Shown: positions 8,844 through 18,109, numbered from the stretch's first letter. The stretch is DNA of 64,000 nucleotides from Alcaligenes faecalis (GCF_002443155.1 NZ_CP023667.1:3844001-3908000); one strand, 5' to 3'. Made by a program: numbers and translations. The notes: generated from the sequence alone by a model not told the origin.

Positions 8844-9023
8844 AATGCCTCCTTGATAAGGATTGCTTATTCTTTTGGGAGATACTTGGGTCCGGTCGCT
8901 CTGTGTTGCGAAGCGCTGCAGGAGTGGCTTTATTCTACTGAGGGTAGGCGCGTTTCTTTTTCAGGTCTAACCCTAGTAAGGGGCCTAAATGGACTAGGGG
9001 AATATACGGGGTCAGCATGGGCA

Positions 9024-9052
9024 GCAAGCCACGCGCACAGGCGGTGGCTTGC
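9024..9052. repeat. Inverted repeat downstream of the MFS gene
   Basis: GCAAGCCAC and GTGGCTTGC form a 9-bp stem with an 11-nt loop just after the stop of the minus-strand MFS gene (9065). There is no T-run on the minus strand, so it is a 3' stabilising hairpin or a weak terminator at best. Confidence 0.5.
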
Positions 9053-9064
9053 CCCGATGCTTGT

Positions 9065-10585
9065 TCAGGTAGAGGCTGGTTTTTGCAGGACCGGCGTCAG
9101 GTAGGCAATGACGGCAACCGTTAGCGCGGCAGTGGCGATCAGGCTGCAAAAGATCATCAGACCCTGGTCCAGACCCAAGTGGTCGGCCAGCCAGCCCAGG
9201 CCCAAGATAGGCAGAATGGCGCCCAGATAGCCGGTAATCAGGTAGGTGGACGTCAGGCCGGCACGCTGATGCGGGGGTGAGACACGCTGCACGATGGACA
9301 TGCCGCCGTACATGCACAGGCCGTGGCCAAAGGCGGTCAGCAGCACGCATAGAATGAATAGCAGCGAGGAGCTGGCCCACAGATTGATCAGCAAGGCGAT
9401 ACAGGCCAGGGTGAAGGACAGCAGTCCCACAATGACGCTGCGTTTGGCCGGCCAGCGGCGGATCAGTAGCTGAAAGCCCGAGGACAGGAACAGAATGATC
9501 CCGATGGAAAAGCCACTGGTGGCCGGGCCGTGCCAAGGCACCATTTGCGCCATGAAGCTGGGGGCCAGAGACGCAAACAGACTGAACATGGCAAAGGCGC
9601 AGCAGGCGGACAGACAGCCAATCAGGTAGGGACGGCGCAGATGCGTGGCGGGTAGCGTCAGGCGCGGCATCCAGGTGCGCCAGTTGGTTTTTTGTGGCAC
9701 AGGCTGTTTGCTGGCAATGGGCCTGATCTGAAACAGGGCGTAGATGGCCAGCACGCCCAGCGCCATGGACGGGATGTAGCTGGAGAACAGCGGGTTCGGT
9801 ACCCATTGTGCGATCAGGCCGCCTACGACCGGACCCAGGCCAAAACCGAAGGCCAGCATCAGCGAGGTGGTGGCTGCGGCTCGTTGTACATCCCCGCCCC
9901 GGTTGAATTGCCCCAGGCCGATGGAGGCCGAGGTCACAATCATGCTGGAGGCCATCCCGATCATGATGCGGCTAAACAGAAAGCTGCCCACATCCCAGGC
10001 GAAGGCGGACAGGGTCACGCCGCTGGTCACCAGAATCAGGCCGGTACGCAGTACGGGCATAAAGCCTTTCATGTCGCTCAAGCGGCCCAGGAACAGCAGG
10101 CCCGTCAAGCCGGCGGCCATATAGGCCACATACAGCTGGGTGATATGGCTGGCGTTCAGATCCCAACGGTCCTGATACAGCGGATACAGCGGGCTGGCCA
10201 GGGCCGTGCCCATCACCCCGATACACATGGCGATACTGATCCACACGTACGGGTCCCACTTGCTCTTCTTGCAGGCGGGCCGTGCTACTGCGGGCTTGTC
10301 GGTGCCCGCTTGTGGGCTCGGGTGGTTCAGGTGTTGTTCGACCCGTGCTTTTTGCAGGGTCTGGGCGGGGGCGCTGGCGTGAAAATCCTTGCAGCTTTGG
10401 GCGTCTCGCCAGCTTTCGTGCAGCACCCAGTGTCCTGGAGGCTGGTCCTTGCGCAATACATCGAAGCGTAAACAGGCCGCGTTGGCTCGGGCTTGCTCAG
10501 CCAGCGAGCCTGCATACGCGTCCTGCGCCTGCGGGTCCAGATCAGTGAAATGGTAGTTTGTAGTGCGAAAGTACGTATCGCCCAT
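9065..10585 (-). CDS. MFS transporter with an N-terminal ABM-like domain
   Basis: A 506-residue protein in two parts. Residues 1 to about 90 are soluble and look like a small antibiotic-biosynthesis-monooxygenase/quinol-monooxygenase-like fold (F-D-V-L-R-K-D-Q-P-P-G-H-W-V-L-H-E-S-W, then a short helix ending H-L-N-H). From about residue 115 there are about 12 membrane segments of a major facilitator protein, with the G-R-L-S-D-M-K-G loop between TM2 and TM3. The ATG at 10585 has AAGGA at good spacing; an upstream TTG adds three residues. Transported substrate is unknown. The soluble domain is not a usual MFS extension and may act on or sense the substrate. Confidence 0.8.
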   Translation of the reverse strand: MGDTYFRTTNYHFTDLDPQAQDAYAGSLAEQARANAACLRFDVLRKDQPPGHWVLHESWRDAQSCKDFHASAPAQTLQKARVEQHLNHPSPQAGTDKPAVARPACKKSKWDPYVWISIAMCIGVMGTALASPLYPLYQDRWDLNASHITQLYVAYMAAGLTGLLFLGRLSDMKGFMPVLRTGLILVTSGVTLSAFAWDVGSFLFSRIMIGMASSMIVTSASIGLGQFNRGGDVQRAAATTSLMLAFGFGLGPVVGGLIAQWVPNPLFSSYIPSMALGVLAIYALFQIRPIASKQPVPQKTNWRTWMPRLTLPATHLRRPYLIGCLSACCAFAMFSLFASLAPSFMAQMVPWHGPATSGFSIGIILFLSSGFQLLIRRWPAKRSVIVGLLSFTLACIALLINLWASSSLLFILCVLLTAFGHGLCMYGGMSIVQRVSPPHQRAGLTSTYLITGYLGAILPILGLGWLADHLGLDQGLMIFCSLIATAALTVAVIAYLTPVLQKPAST

Positions 10586-10669
10586 GCGACGCAATCCTTG
10601 ACAGCGAAATCATTCGGGACCAACAAGGATACTCTTTCGTGTCTGTACTTACATGGCAAATAGCTGACA

Positions 10670-11371
10670 CTAGGCTGGCTGGCGCAAATCCAGATGTATA
10701 TCAGCCACACGCAAAATTTCAGCTTCGTGATCGGGATCGCGCCAGGTGTCCTGGCAGGCCATCTGGTGCCAGTGTTGCATGGCGGGCAATTCCAGCAAGC
10801 GATTCATGTAGTTCTGACAGGCTTCGTCCAGCTTCAGTCCGTAGGTTTGCAGGCGAAACACCACGGGGGCGTAAAAGGCATCGACCGCGCTGAAGCGCTC
10901 CCCGGCCAGGAAGGGGCCGCCAAACCGGCTCAGACCCTCTTGCCAGATTGTTTGCAGGCGTTCCAGCTCACCTTGCAGGCGCATGTCCTGCTGATGATGC
11001 TGGGCGCGCAGGGCGACGGCGAAGGGGCACAGATTGCGTAGCGAGGAAAAGTTGGCGTGCATTTCCGCACTGGCACTGCGAGCCCAGGCGCGGGCTATGG
11101 GGTCGATCGGCCAGACGCCGGGATGCTGTTCGGCCAGGTATTCGGCAATGGCCAGGCTGTCCCAAATGATTTGTCCGTTGGCATGAAGGACAGGCACTTG
11201 GCCTGCAGGGGCCATTTCGTGAAAAGCCAGGGTGCTGAAGGGAGGGCCAAAATTGAACCATCTCACGTCAAAGTCCATGCCCAGGTGGCTCATTAATAGC
11301 CAGGGGCGCAGGGACCAGGACGAATAATGGGGATTGCCCAGAACAAGGGTATAGCGTTTGGAGGCTTGCAT
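10670..11371 (-). CDS. Glutathione S-transferase family protein
   Basis: A 233-residue cytosolic GST. The N-terminal thioredoxin-like domain (about 8-85) shows Y-T-L-V-L-G-N-P-H-Y-S-S-W-S-L-R-P-W, with the catalytic Ser/Tyr region at its start, the cis-proline in G-Q-V-P-V-L and D-S-L-A-I-A-E-Y-L. The all-alpha C-terminal domain follows. The N-terminal pattern with N-x-x-Y-S-S-W-S is typical of proteobacterial GSTs of the maleylacetoacetate-isomerase/zeta-like relatives. It is a single gene, 75 bp upstream of the MFS gene on the same strand. No substrate can be assigned. Confidence 0.88.
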   Translation of the reverse strand: MQASKRYTLVLGNPHYSSWSLRPWLLMSHLGMDFDVRWFNFGPPFSTLAFHEMAPAGQVPVLHANGQIIWDSLAIAEYLAEQHPGVWPIDPIARAWARSASAEMHANFSSLRNLCPFAVALRAQHHQQDMRLQGELERLQTIWQEGLSRFGGPFLAGERFSAVDAFYAPVVFRLQTYGLKLDEACQNYMNRLLELPAMQHWHQMACQDTWRDPDHEAEILRVADIHLDLRQPA

Positions 11372-11495
11372 GGTGGCACGGTGTCACGAAGGTGATAGTG
11401 TTTGCACTTTAGTAGGCTTTGTTCTGCTTGGGTAGTACCAGCGCAGGCTTGTCGTTTTGGTATGCTGTTTTTTTTGCGGATTTGGGGAGCGGTGC

Positions 11496-12491
11496 ATGGC
11501 GTATGACCTGGAAAAACGACTGGTGATCGGGCTGGCTTCCAGCGCCCTGTTTGACCTGAGCCAGTCTCATCAGGTCTTTCTGGAGCAAGGCGAGGCGGCT
11601 TATCGCGATTACCAGCTGGCTCGCGAGCACGATCCCTTGAAGCCGGGCGTGGCCTTTTCCTTTATCCGGCGCTTGCTGGCCCTGAATGATCTGTCCCCTG
11701 ACGATCCCTTGGTCGAGGTGGTGCTGCTGTCCCGTAACGATCCCAATACAGGGTTACGGGTGATGAATTCCATTCGCCACCACGACCTGGACATTACGCG
11801 GGCGGTGTTTCTGCAAGGGGGTGACCCCAGCCCTTATATTCAGCCGCTATCCATCAGCCTGTTCCTGTCGGCTAATCAGGAGGATGTGCATCGGGCGGTA
11901 CAGCAAGGCTATCCCGCAGGCCAGGTTCTGAATTCTTCGTACGAGGATGCTTATGACGACCAGCCCATTCGCGTGGCGTTCGACTTTGACGGGGTGATTG
12001 CGGACGACGAGTCAGAGCGCGTGTATCAGCAGGAAGGCGGCTTGCCGGCCTTTTTTGAACATGAAGTGCGTTTGGTGCAAAAACCGCATAATCCCGGCCT
12101 GTTACAGGCGTTTTTGCTGAAATTGGCGCATATTCAGGAAGTGGAGCAACGGCGACAGGAGCAGGATGCCAGCTATGTGCCGCGCCTGCGGATTGCGATT
12201 GTGACGGCGCGCAATGCGCCGGCTCACGAACGTGTCATCAATACCATCCGCAGTTGGGGTATTGAAGTGAACGAGGCCTTCTTTCTGGGCGGCATCGAAA
12301 AGCGGCGGGTGCTGGAGGTCTTGCAGCCCCATATCTTCTTTGACGACCAGACCACGCACCTGATTCCCACCGCGCAGACTTTGCCTTCCGTGCATATTCC
12401 GTTTGGAGTGGTGAACCACCTGCCGGTGAAAGTGGCGGAGCCGGAAAAGAAGAAAGGGCGGAAACAGATAAAACCCAAGTCGAAACCGTAG
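11496..12491 (+). CDS. 5'-nucleotidase (NTP5/PF06189 family)
   Basis: A 331-residue cytosolic 5'-nucleotidase. The N-terminal block V-I-G-L-A-S-S-A-L-F-D-L is characteristic, and the HAD-like nucleophile motif V-A-F-D-F-D-G-V-I-A-D-D-E-S lies near residue 165. Further HAD motifs are I-V-T-A-R-N-A-P and F-F-D-D-Q. It dephosphorylates nucleoside 5'-monophosphates. The C-terminus is a short Lys-rich tail (KKKGRKQIKPKSKP). The ATG at 11496 has GGGGAG upstream and is preferred to 11457. It is divergent from the GST gene. Confidence 0.9.
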   Translation: MAYDLEKRLVIGLASSALFDLSQSHQVFLEQGEAAYRDYQLAREHDPLKPGVAFSFIRRLLALNDLSPDDPLVEVVLLSRNDPNTGLRVMNSIRHHDLDITRAVFLQGGDPSPYIQPLSISLFLSANQEDVHRAVQQGYPAGQVLNSSYEDAYDDQPIRVAFDFDGVIADDESERVYQQEGGLPAFFEHEVRLVQKPHNPGLLQAFLLKLAHIQEVEQRRQEQDASYVPRLRIAIVTARNAPAHERVINTIRSWGIEVNEAFFLGGIEKRRVLEVLQPHIFFDDQTTHLIPTAQTLPSVHIPFGVVNHLPVKVAEPEKKKGRKQIKPKSKP

Positions 12492-12709
12492 CTGCTTGCT
12501 AATCAAATCCAGTGCCGGAATTGTCGTGCGCTAGGTGTCGTTCTCAAGCGATTGTGCAACAGATCAAGCCCCCTCATTGATGACCAGGCTTGTCCTGTTT
12601 TAGCCCCGCTCTGTACTCCTTGTGCTCTGACAACTGCGGTTGCAGCAAAGACAAAGCCGCGAACTGATGCTGGATCAGGCGCGGCTTGGTTCTTGTGGGC
12701 GTCAAGTCC

Positions 12710-13450
12710 TCAGACTTGGGCCAGAGCACGGCTAACGGCGCGTGCAGCGGGTTGGATCAGGCTGGCCAGCGCCTCGGGGTTGATGGCCTCAAAGCGTTCC
12801 AGCGACCCCAGCAAGGTCAGGCTGCCGAAGATACGTTTGGCATCGTCAAAAACAGGCGCGGAAATACCGGCTATGCCCGGATTGATCTGCTCCTTGGTAA
12901 TGCAATAGCCCGCGCGGCGCAGCTCCTGCATGTGGGCGGAGAAGGCCGGCCATTCCTTGCCCAGGCGCTGTACGTAATCAATGTTCTGATTCTTCTCGTA
13001 CAGACGGCGAAGATGGCGGGTGGGCAGGTAAGCCGTGACGATACGTGCCGTGGAACTGCGGAACATATCCATGGTGCGCCCTCGGCCAAACAGCAGCTCG
13101 AAACGCTCCGGCCCGGTTTCCTGATGGGTGGTCAAAATGCGTTCGCCGTATTGCTGGCCGATCAGGACGTCCAGCCCGGTTTGCTCGACCAGCGAGCGCA
13201 ACAGGGGGCGGCAGCGGCTGACCAGCGGATCAAATTCGCGGATCAGCAAATCCATTTCTATAAACCGGGGCCCGGGAGCGTAGCCTTCTGGGCTGCGGAT
13301 CAACAGGCCGCTATTGCATAGCTCTTTCAGATAGCGATAGGTGGTGGCGGGAGGGTAGCTCAGGCGGGTGCAGATGGTCTCCACATCCAGAACCGGCGTG
13401 TGTGCACCGTACAAGTCCAGAATTTGCAGCATGCGTCTTAGACTATTCAT
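12710..13450 (-). CDS. IclR-family transcriptional regulator
   Basis: A 246-residue protein with an N-terminal winged HTH (R-R-M-L-Q-I-L-D-L-Y through Y-P-P-A-T-T-Y-R-Y-L-K-E-L, residues 5-45) and an IclR effector domain from about residue 70. It is divergent from the sulfatase/phosphonate monoester hydrolase gene across a 254-bp AT-rich gap and probably controls it and the following Bug receptor. IclR proteins usually sense small organic acids. Confidence 0.88.
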   Translation of the reverse strand: MNSLRRMLQILDLYGAHTPVLDVETICTRLSYPPATTYRYLKELCNSGLLIRSPEGYAPGPRFIEMDLLIREFDPLVSRCRPLLRSLVEQTGLDVLIGQQYGERILTTHQETGPERFELLFGRGRTMDMFRSSTARIVTAYLPTRHLRRLYEKNQNIDYVQRLGKEWPAFSAHMQELRRAGYCITKEQINPGIAGISAPVFDDAKRIFGSLTLLGSLERFEAINPEALASLIQPAARAVSRALAQV

Positions 13451-13704
13451 GTGCCCTCGTAAAAACGGAGTTGTTGGTTCTCTATTCTAACCACGCTCTG
13501 GCCTGTCAGTGGGGAGCAACAGCAGGCATCACTTCGGCCTACTGGTTTATACCTAAACTATCACATTATTCGAAAAATTTTCTCAGACTGCGGTAATAAT
13601 CTTGAACATAAGCGGGTCTGTTATGCATTTGCTTACACATGGCCTACTCCTTTTGTGATGTCGGGTGAGGGATTTGCCCGGCCCCAGTTTTTATCGAGGC
13701 GGAC

Positions 13705-15300
13705 ATGGATCAGGCTCAGCCCAGCCAGGTGTCTTCAGAGATCAAGAATGTGCTGTTCATCATGTGTGACCAGCTACGTGCAGACCACCTGTCCTGTTAT
13801 GCCCCTGGGGGCGCATTAAAGACCCCCAATCTGGATCGTCTGGCCGCCATGGGCGTGCGCTTTGATCGCGCCTATGTGAACTCTGCGGTCTGTGGTCCTT
13901 CGCGGGCCTCGTATTACACCGGCCGCTATCCCTTGTCGCACCGGGTCACCTGGAATCGCGTTCCTCACCCTATCGATGAGCTGTATCTGGGCGACTATCT
14001 GGCCCAGTCCGGGCGAGACTGCCATCTGCTGGGTAAGACGCACCATGTGCCGGACCCGGCTGGCGCCAAGGCACGGCGTTTTCAGATTCAGCCCGAGGCG
14101 GCCGAGCGTTTCTGGCAAGGCGGCTTTACCGCCATTGAGCGCTACGACGGTCACTTTGAAATGGGCCCGGATAGCGAGTACCGCCAGTATTTGCAGGCCC
14201 AGGGTTATGACAGCGAGCGTCCCTGGGAAGATTATGTGATCGGCAGCCAGGACGCCCAGGGCCAGTTCGCCTCTGGCTGGTACATGCGTAATGCCAGCCT
14301 GCCTGCACGAGTGCAGGCGCAGGACTCGGAAACCGCCTACTTCACCCAGCGGGCCATGGATTTCATCACGGCTAAAGGTGAAGAGCCCTGGGCCTTGCAC
14401 CTGTCTTTCATCAAACCGCACTGGCCTTATAAAGCGCCAGCGCCCTACCACGACCGCTTTGGGGCGGAAGACGCCTGTACGCCCTTGCGTGCGGAGCATG
14501 AGCGCCAGAATGCACACCCGGTGCACGCGGCCTATCAGCAGCACGAAGAGTCTCAGTCCTTTGCTCAGGACGAGGTCTGGCGCACGATCAAGCCTGTCTA
14601 TATGGGCCTGGTTCAGCAGATTGATGATGAAGTCGGCCGCTTGCTGGATATGCTGGACCAGCAAGACCGTCTGAAAGACACTCTGATTATTTTCAGTTCC
14701 GATCATGGCGATTTGCTGGGCGATCACTGGTTGGGCGAGAAAGAGTATTTCTTTGAAAACGCCATTCGCGTCCCGCTGATCGTGGTTGATCCACGCGCCG
14801 CAGCGAACGCCACACGCGGCCAAAGCAGCGATGCCTTTGTCGAGTGCGTGGATGTCACGCCCACGATTCTGGATGCCCTGCACCTGCCTGCTCAGGAACA
14901 CCGGGTGGAAGGTCGTTCCCTGATTCCGCTTTTGCATGGCCAGTCCGAGTGGGCGCGTGAGTACACCGTGGCCAGCCTGGATTACGCTTATCGGGAAGCC
15001 CGCCAGATTCTGGGCCGTGGGGTGGATGAATGCCGTGGCCTGATGTTGCGTGATGGCGAGTATAAATACATGCATTGGCAGGGTTACCGGCCACAACTGT
15101 TCGATTTGAAGCAAGACCCTGACGAGCTGCACGACCTGGGCGCAGATCCGGCGTATGCAGCGGTTTGTCGGCGTATGAAAGAAGGCCTGCTGGACTGGCA
15201 TGACACCCTGAAAGGGCGTGCCAGCGAGAGTTGGGCCGCGGTAGAGGATCGTACCAATGCGCACGAGCGCATGATGAATATCTTGATTGGACGATGGTAG
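13705..15300 (+). CDS. Alkaline-phosphatase-superfamily hydrolase: phosphonate monoester hydrolase/sulfatase
   Basis: A 531-residue hydrolase. The formylglycine motif C63-G-P-S-R67 is in A-V-C-G-P-S-R-A-S-Y-Y-T-G-R-Y-P. Metal ligands are visible in I-M-C-D-Q-L-R-A-D (near residue 22) and S-S-D-H-G-D-L-L-G-D-H (near residue 332). The C-terminal third (R-G-V-D-E-C-R-G-L-M-L-R-D-G-E-Y-K-Y) resembles the Burkholderia caryophylli phosphonate monoester hydrolase as I remember it, more than arylsulfatases. These enzymes are promiscuous for phosphonate monoesters, phosphodiesters and sulfate esters. There is no signal peptide, so it is cytosolic. A Bug receptor follows 63 bp downstream and an IclR regulator is divergent. 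A formylglycine-generating enzyme gene is not in the window. Confidence 0.82.
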   Translation: MDQAQPSQVSSEIKNVLFIMCDQLRADHLSCYAPGGALKTPNLDRLAAMGVRFDRAYVNSAVCGPSRASYYTGRYPLSHRVTWNRVPHPIDELYLGDYLAQSGRDCHLLGKTHHVPDPAGAKARRFQIQPEAAERFWQGGFTAIERYDGHFEMGPDSEYRQYLQAQGYDSERPWEDYVIGSQDAQGQFASGWYMRNASLPARVQAQDSETAYFTQRAMDFITAKGEEPWALHLSFIKPHWPYKAPAPYHDRFGAEDACTPLRAEHERQNAHPVHAAYQQHEESQSFAQDEVWRTIKPVYMGLVQQIDDEVGRLLDMLDQQDRLKDTLIIFSSDHGDLLGDHWLGEKEYFFENAIRVPLIVVDPRAAANATRGQSSDAFVECVDVTPTILDALHLPAQEHRVEGRSLIPLLHGQSEWAREYTVASLDYAYREARQILGRGVDECRGLMLRDGEYKYMHWQGYRPQLFDLKQDPDELHDLGADPAYAAVCRRMKEGLLDWHDTLKGRASESWAAVEDRTNAHERMMNILIGRW

Positions 15301-15363
15301 ATGCGCTGCGGGGGGCTACCAGTTGGTGGCGGGCCGCAATCAATAACGATAAGGAGTGGACAA

Positions 15364-16347
15364 ATGAAGCAGCTTAAAAATACGACGCTGGCCCTGTTGT
15401 TGGCCGGCGTGGGTGCCTTGGCCCCGATGATGGCTCAGGCCGCCTGGCCGACTACGGATCAGGTTCGTATTGTGGTCCCTTACCCACCCGGCACCGAACC
15501 TGACATTCTGGCTCGCGATCTGGGTGTACATCTGAACAAGGCCACCGGCAAGGTCTTTGTGATCGAGAACCGTCCGGGCGCCAATGCCATTATCGGCACC
15601 GACAATATTGCCAAAGCCAAGGGGGACGGCTCGGCTCTGTTGATGGTTGATAGTCTGGCGGTATCGACCAACCCACTGCTCTACAGCAACCTGCCCTACA
15701 AATGGGAAAAGGATCTGAAGCCGGTCACCACAGTCGCTGGCGTGAACCTGTATCTGCTGGTGCGTAATGATTTCCCGGCCAAGGACTACAAAGAATTCAT
15801 CGCCCAGGCCAAGAAAGCCAATGGCGACACCAATGTGGGCACAGGTGGTCGCGGACACGTTACGCACCTGGGCATGGGTCTGCTGGCTCGTGAAGAAGGC
15901 GTGAACTTCACCTACATCCCTTACAAGGGCATGGCCCCGGCCACGAACGCGATTCTGGGCGGTGAGACCGATGCCATGCTGGTTGGCGGCATTCTGGCTT
16001 CACAGCACGTTGATGGCGGCAAGGTGCGAGTGCTGGCGGTAGGCGCAGACAAGCGTACCGAGCTGCTGCCTGACGTACCAACGGTGCAGGAAGCAGGCGG
16101 CCACGCCAATAGCATTCCAACAACGACTTTTGCCCTGTTTGCACCCGGCACCACACCGGATGACACCGTGAAAGAGATTCAGGAAAAGGTGGATGCTGCT
16201 CTGAAGACCCCCGAAATGCAGGCTGCCTTCAAGAACCGTGGCCTGGCCCAGTTCTTCACCACCCCGGCCCAGACGCTGGAGCGCGTGCAGAATGACTCCA
16301 AGGTCTATTCCGAGCTGATCCCTACCCTGGGCATTCAGCCTGAATAG
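15364..16347 (+). CDS. Bug-family periplasmic solute receptor
   Basis: A 327-residue TctC/Bug protein with a signal peptide (MKQLKNTTLALLLAGVGALA, cleavage at AQA). The ligand loop reads V-V-P-Y-P-P-G-T-E-P-D, a variant of the commoner P-G-G-x-x-D: a Thr-Glu pair replaces the second Gly and its neighbour. The start at 15364 follows AAGGAG at good spacing. It is probably co-transcribed with the sulfatase-type hydrolase and may bind that enzyme's substrate or product. No TctAB partner is near. Confidence 0.88.
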   Translation: MKQLKNTTLALLLAGVGALAPMMAQAAWPTTDQVRIVVPYPPGTEPDILARDLGVHLNKATGKVFVIENRPGANAIIGTDNIAKAKGDGSALLMVDSLAVSTNPLLYSNLPYKWEKDLKPVTTVAGVNLYLLVRNDFPAKDYKEFIAQAKKANGDTNVGTGGRGHVTHLGMGLLAREEGVNFTYIPYKGMAPATNAILGGETDAMLVGGILASQHVDGGKVRVLAVGADKRTELLPDVPTVQEAGGHANSIPTTTFALFAPGTTPDDTVKEIQEKVDAALKTPEMQAAFKNRGLAQFFTTPAQTLERVQNDSKVYSELIPTLGIQPE

Positions 16348-16367
16348 GGTGGTGAACTAGTAGGCAG

Positions 16368-16404
16368 GCACACCCTCTTGGCAAGTTATCACAAGCGGGT
16401 GTGC
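16368..16404 (+). terminator. Possible weak terminator hairpin
   Basis: GCACACCC (16368-16375) pairs with GGGTGTGC (16397-16404) across a 21-nt loop, then TGCTTTAT follows. It lies between the convergent Bug receptor and Abi genes. The long loop and short T-run make it a weak call. Confidence 0.35.
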
Positions 16405-16458
16405 TGCTTTATGGCTTGTATGAGAGTACAAGGGGTCTGGGTAAAGAAGCCTGTTTTG

Positions 16459-17442
16459 CTAATGCCAGAGAGGATGACCTTCCCAACCAGGGATAAAGCC
16501 CATGTCTGTCAGTGATAAACCTGGCACTGTAGGGAAGTCATCGAGTAGTTGGCGCAGGCGTGCAGGCCAGCTTGAGTTTGGGCTTACCCTGCGCATCAGG
16601 TGTAGCAGGATGCAGAGCATTACGAACAGGCGTGACTCGATGGCCGGTTGACTGATTATGGGGTTAAAGGCTGGCATCGCTCCTGGGCGTGGGAGCTTCG
16701 GCTGGTCCACCAAGTTCTTGTTCCAGAGACGACTGTGGTGTGCCGCTACATTACGTACGAAATTTAGTGCGCGTAGCCAGCTTTGCAGAAGCTGGCCGTT
16801 GGGTAGGCCGTAGCGCTCAGCGATTGCATCCCTGTCGACGGTCTTCATCCCTTGGTAGAAAGTGGATAGCATGCCGAACTCCCACAGTTCCACGCTCACC
16901 CAGAGAGGAAATGGCTCGCCATATTTTTGCTTATAGTGCCGCACGAAATCTTCTCGTGAACGTGCCACCATTTGTTGATGTTTGTCTAGCCAGTTCTGGT
17001 GGGCGGTCCGACCTGTTGCTGGGTGGACTTTCTTGGCAAAGTTTCCGTGCAGCAGATTTGGATCCATGTGGGCAAAGGGGTCTAGCTCGCCCAGTCTATA
17101 GGATACATCTACCCGAAAAGCGATCTCAAGACGCTCAATTGCGTCAAGCACCAGAAGACGAAGACGTTTGTCGAAGACATAAAGCGCTAATACCTGCTCG
17201 AAGGTACTGCCTGCTCGGAACGCATCAGTACGCTGCACGGTAATTCGCGGTGAGTCAGCGGCCTTTGAGAGTGTGGTCTGCCGGAGCGGATACCAATAGG
17301 CACTGAGTCGGTAATAGCCGATGCGCTGTAAACAGATCAGCGCTGCTTTTTCGTCGGTGACGCCCAAGCCGCGCTCCTTTAGGAGAGCGAGTTGCTGCTC
17401 GAAAGTGAGGTAGGGCTTGTTATAGGTGGACATGACCGACAT
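16459..17442 (-). CDS. Abi_2 family (AbiD/AbiF-like) abortive-infection protein
   Basis: A 327-residue protein with the Abi_2 N-terminal block (Y-L-T-F-E-Q-Q-L-A-L-L, then I-G-Y-Y-R-L-S-A-Y-W-Y-P) and a HEPN-type Rx4H motif, R230-N-V-A-A-H235, in a helix-rich C-terminal half. HEPN proteins of this type are usually RNases that act on tRNA or other RNA during phage infection. It stands alone between a Bug receptor and a MarR gene with no toxin-antitoxin partner, methylase or integrase, so it is probably a recently acquired single-gene defence unit. The ATG at 17433 (third codon after the annotated one) is also possible. Confidence 0.85.
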   Translation of the reverse strand: MSVMSTYNKPYLTFEQQLALLKERGLGVTDEKAALICLQRIGYYRLSAYWYPLRQTTLSKAADSPRITVQRTDAFRAGSTFEQVLALYVFDKRLRLLVLDAIERLEIAFRVDVSYRLGELDPFAHMDPNLLHGNFAKKVHPATGRTAHQNWLDKHQQMVARSREDFVRHYKQKYGEPFPLWVSVELWEFGMLSTFYQGMKTVDRDAIAERYGLPNGQLLQSWLRALNFVRNVAAHHSRLWNKNLVDQPKLPRPGAMPAFNPIISQPAIESRLFVMLCILLHLMRRVSPNSSWPARLRQLLDDFPTVPGLSLTDMGFIPGWEGHPLWH

Positions 17443-17650
17443 AAAAGAAAACCCACCCGTACATCTTTCGACGCAGAGGGGCGGGCCGTGTTGAGATTGA
17501 TTCTAGCCGCTTTCGGTAGAGGACTCAAGATGTGGACATAAATGTGCCCTGGCCTTTTTCAATGAGTTAATCACAGGAATGAAGGCCATTATTTGTTACA
17601 TACCGTCTACGCAGGGTTAGAACCGATAGTGTGGCCGGGCGGGCTGCGTT

Positions 17651-18109
17651 TTACTGATCGTTGTAGTCGTGCTGCTCGGAAATCAGCCGCCGCAAGGTGG
17701 TCTTGAGGGCGCCGACATCCAGTGGCTGCAGGCGCTGCACCACTTCCTGTTCGTGCAGGCGAGCCTTGGCAATCAGCCCCGAGATCAGGGTTTGGCCTTC
17801 CTCGGTAATGCGTACCAGCGTAATGCGGCGGTCCACATCGTGGGCCACGCGACGCAGCAAGCCCTGTTTTTCCAGCCTGTCCAGCAGGCGGGTGACGGTG
17901 GGTTGTTTGGTGGTGGCAATACGAGCCAGATGGCCAATACTGACTTCGCCCGCACCCGACAGGGTGGACAGGACACGCCACTCGGAAATGGACAAACCGT
18001 TGCTCAGCACCACTTCGTGGAATTCGGCAGAGATCAGCTGGCTGGCCTGGGCCAACAAGGCGGGCAGGTAGTTTTCGACAAAGACGGTGTCGTGTTCGGT
18101 GGGGCTCAT
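17651..18109 (-). CDS. MarR-family transcriptional regulator
   Basis: A 152-residue MarR protein with a central winged HTH (L-S-I-S-E-W-R-V-L-S-T-L, S-I-G-H-L-A-R-I-A, T-K-Q-P-T-V-T-R-L-L-D-R-L) and the wing D-V-D-R-R-I-T-L-V-R-I-T-E-E-G. The start M-S-P-T-E-H-D at 18109 is preferred over 18172. It is divergent from iorA across a 199-bp gap that holds an AT-rich inverted repeat (18234-18255), and likely represses iorAB until an aromatic acid or aryl-CoA ligand binds. Confidence 0.88.
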   Translation of the reverse strand: MSPTEHDTVFVENYLPALLAQASQLISAEFHEVVLSNGLSISEWRVLSTLSGAGEVSIGHLARIATTKQPTVTRLLDRLEKQGLLRRVAHDVDRRITLVRITEEGQTLISGLIAKARLHEQEVVQRLQPLDVGALKTTLRRLISEQHDYNDQ

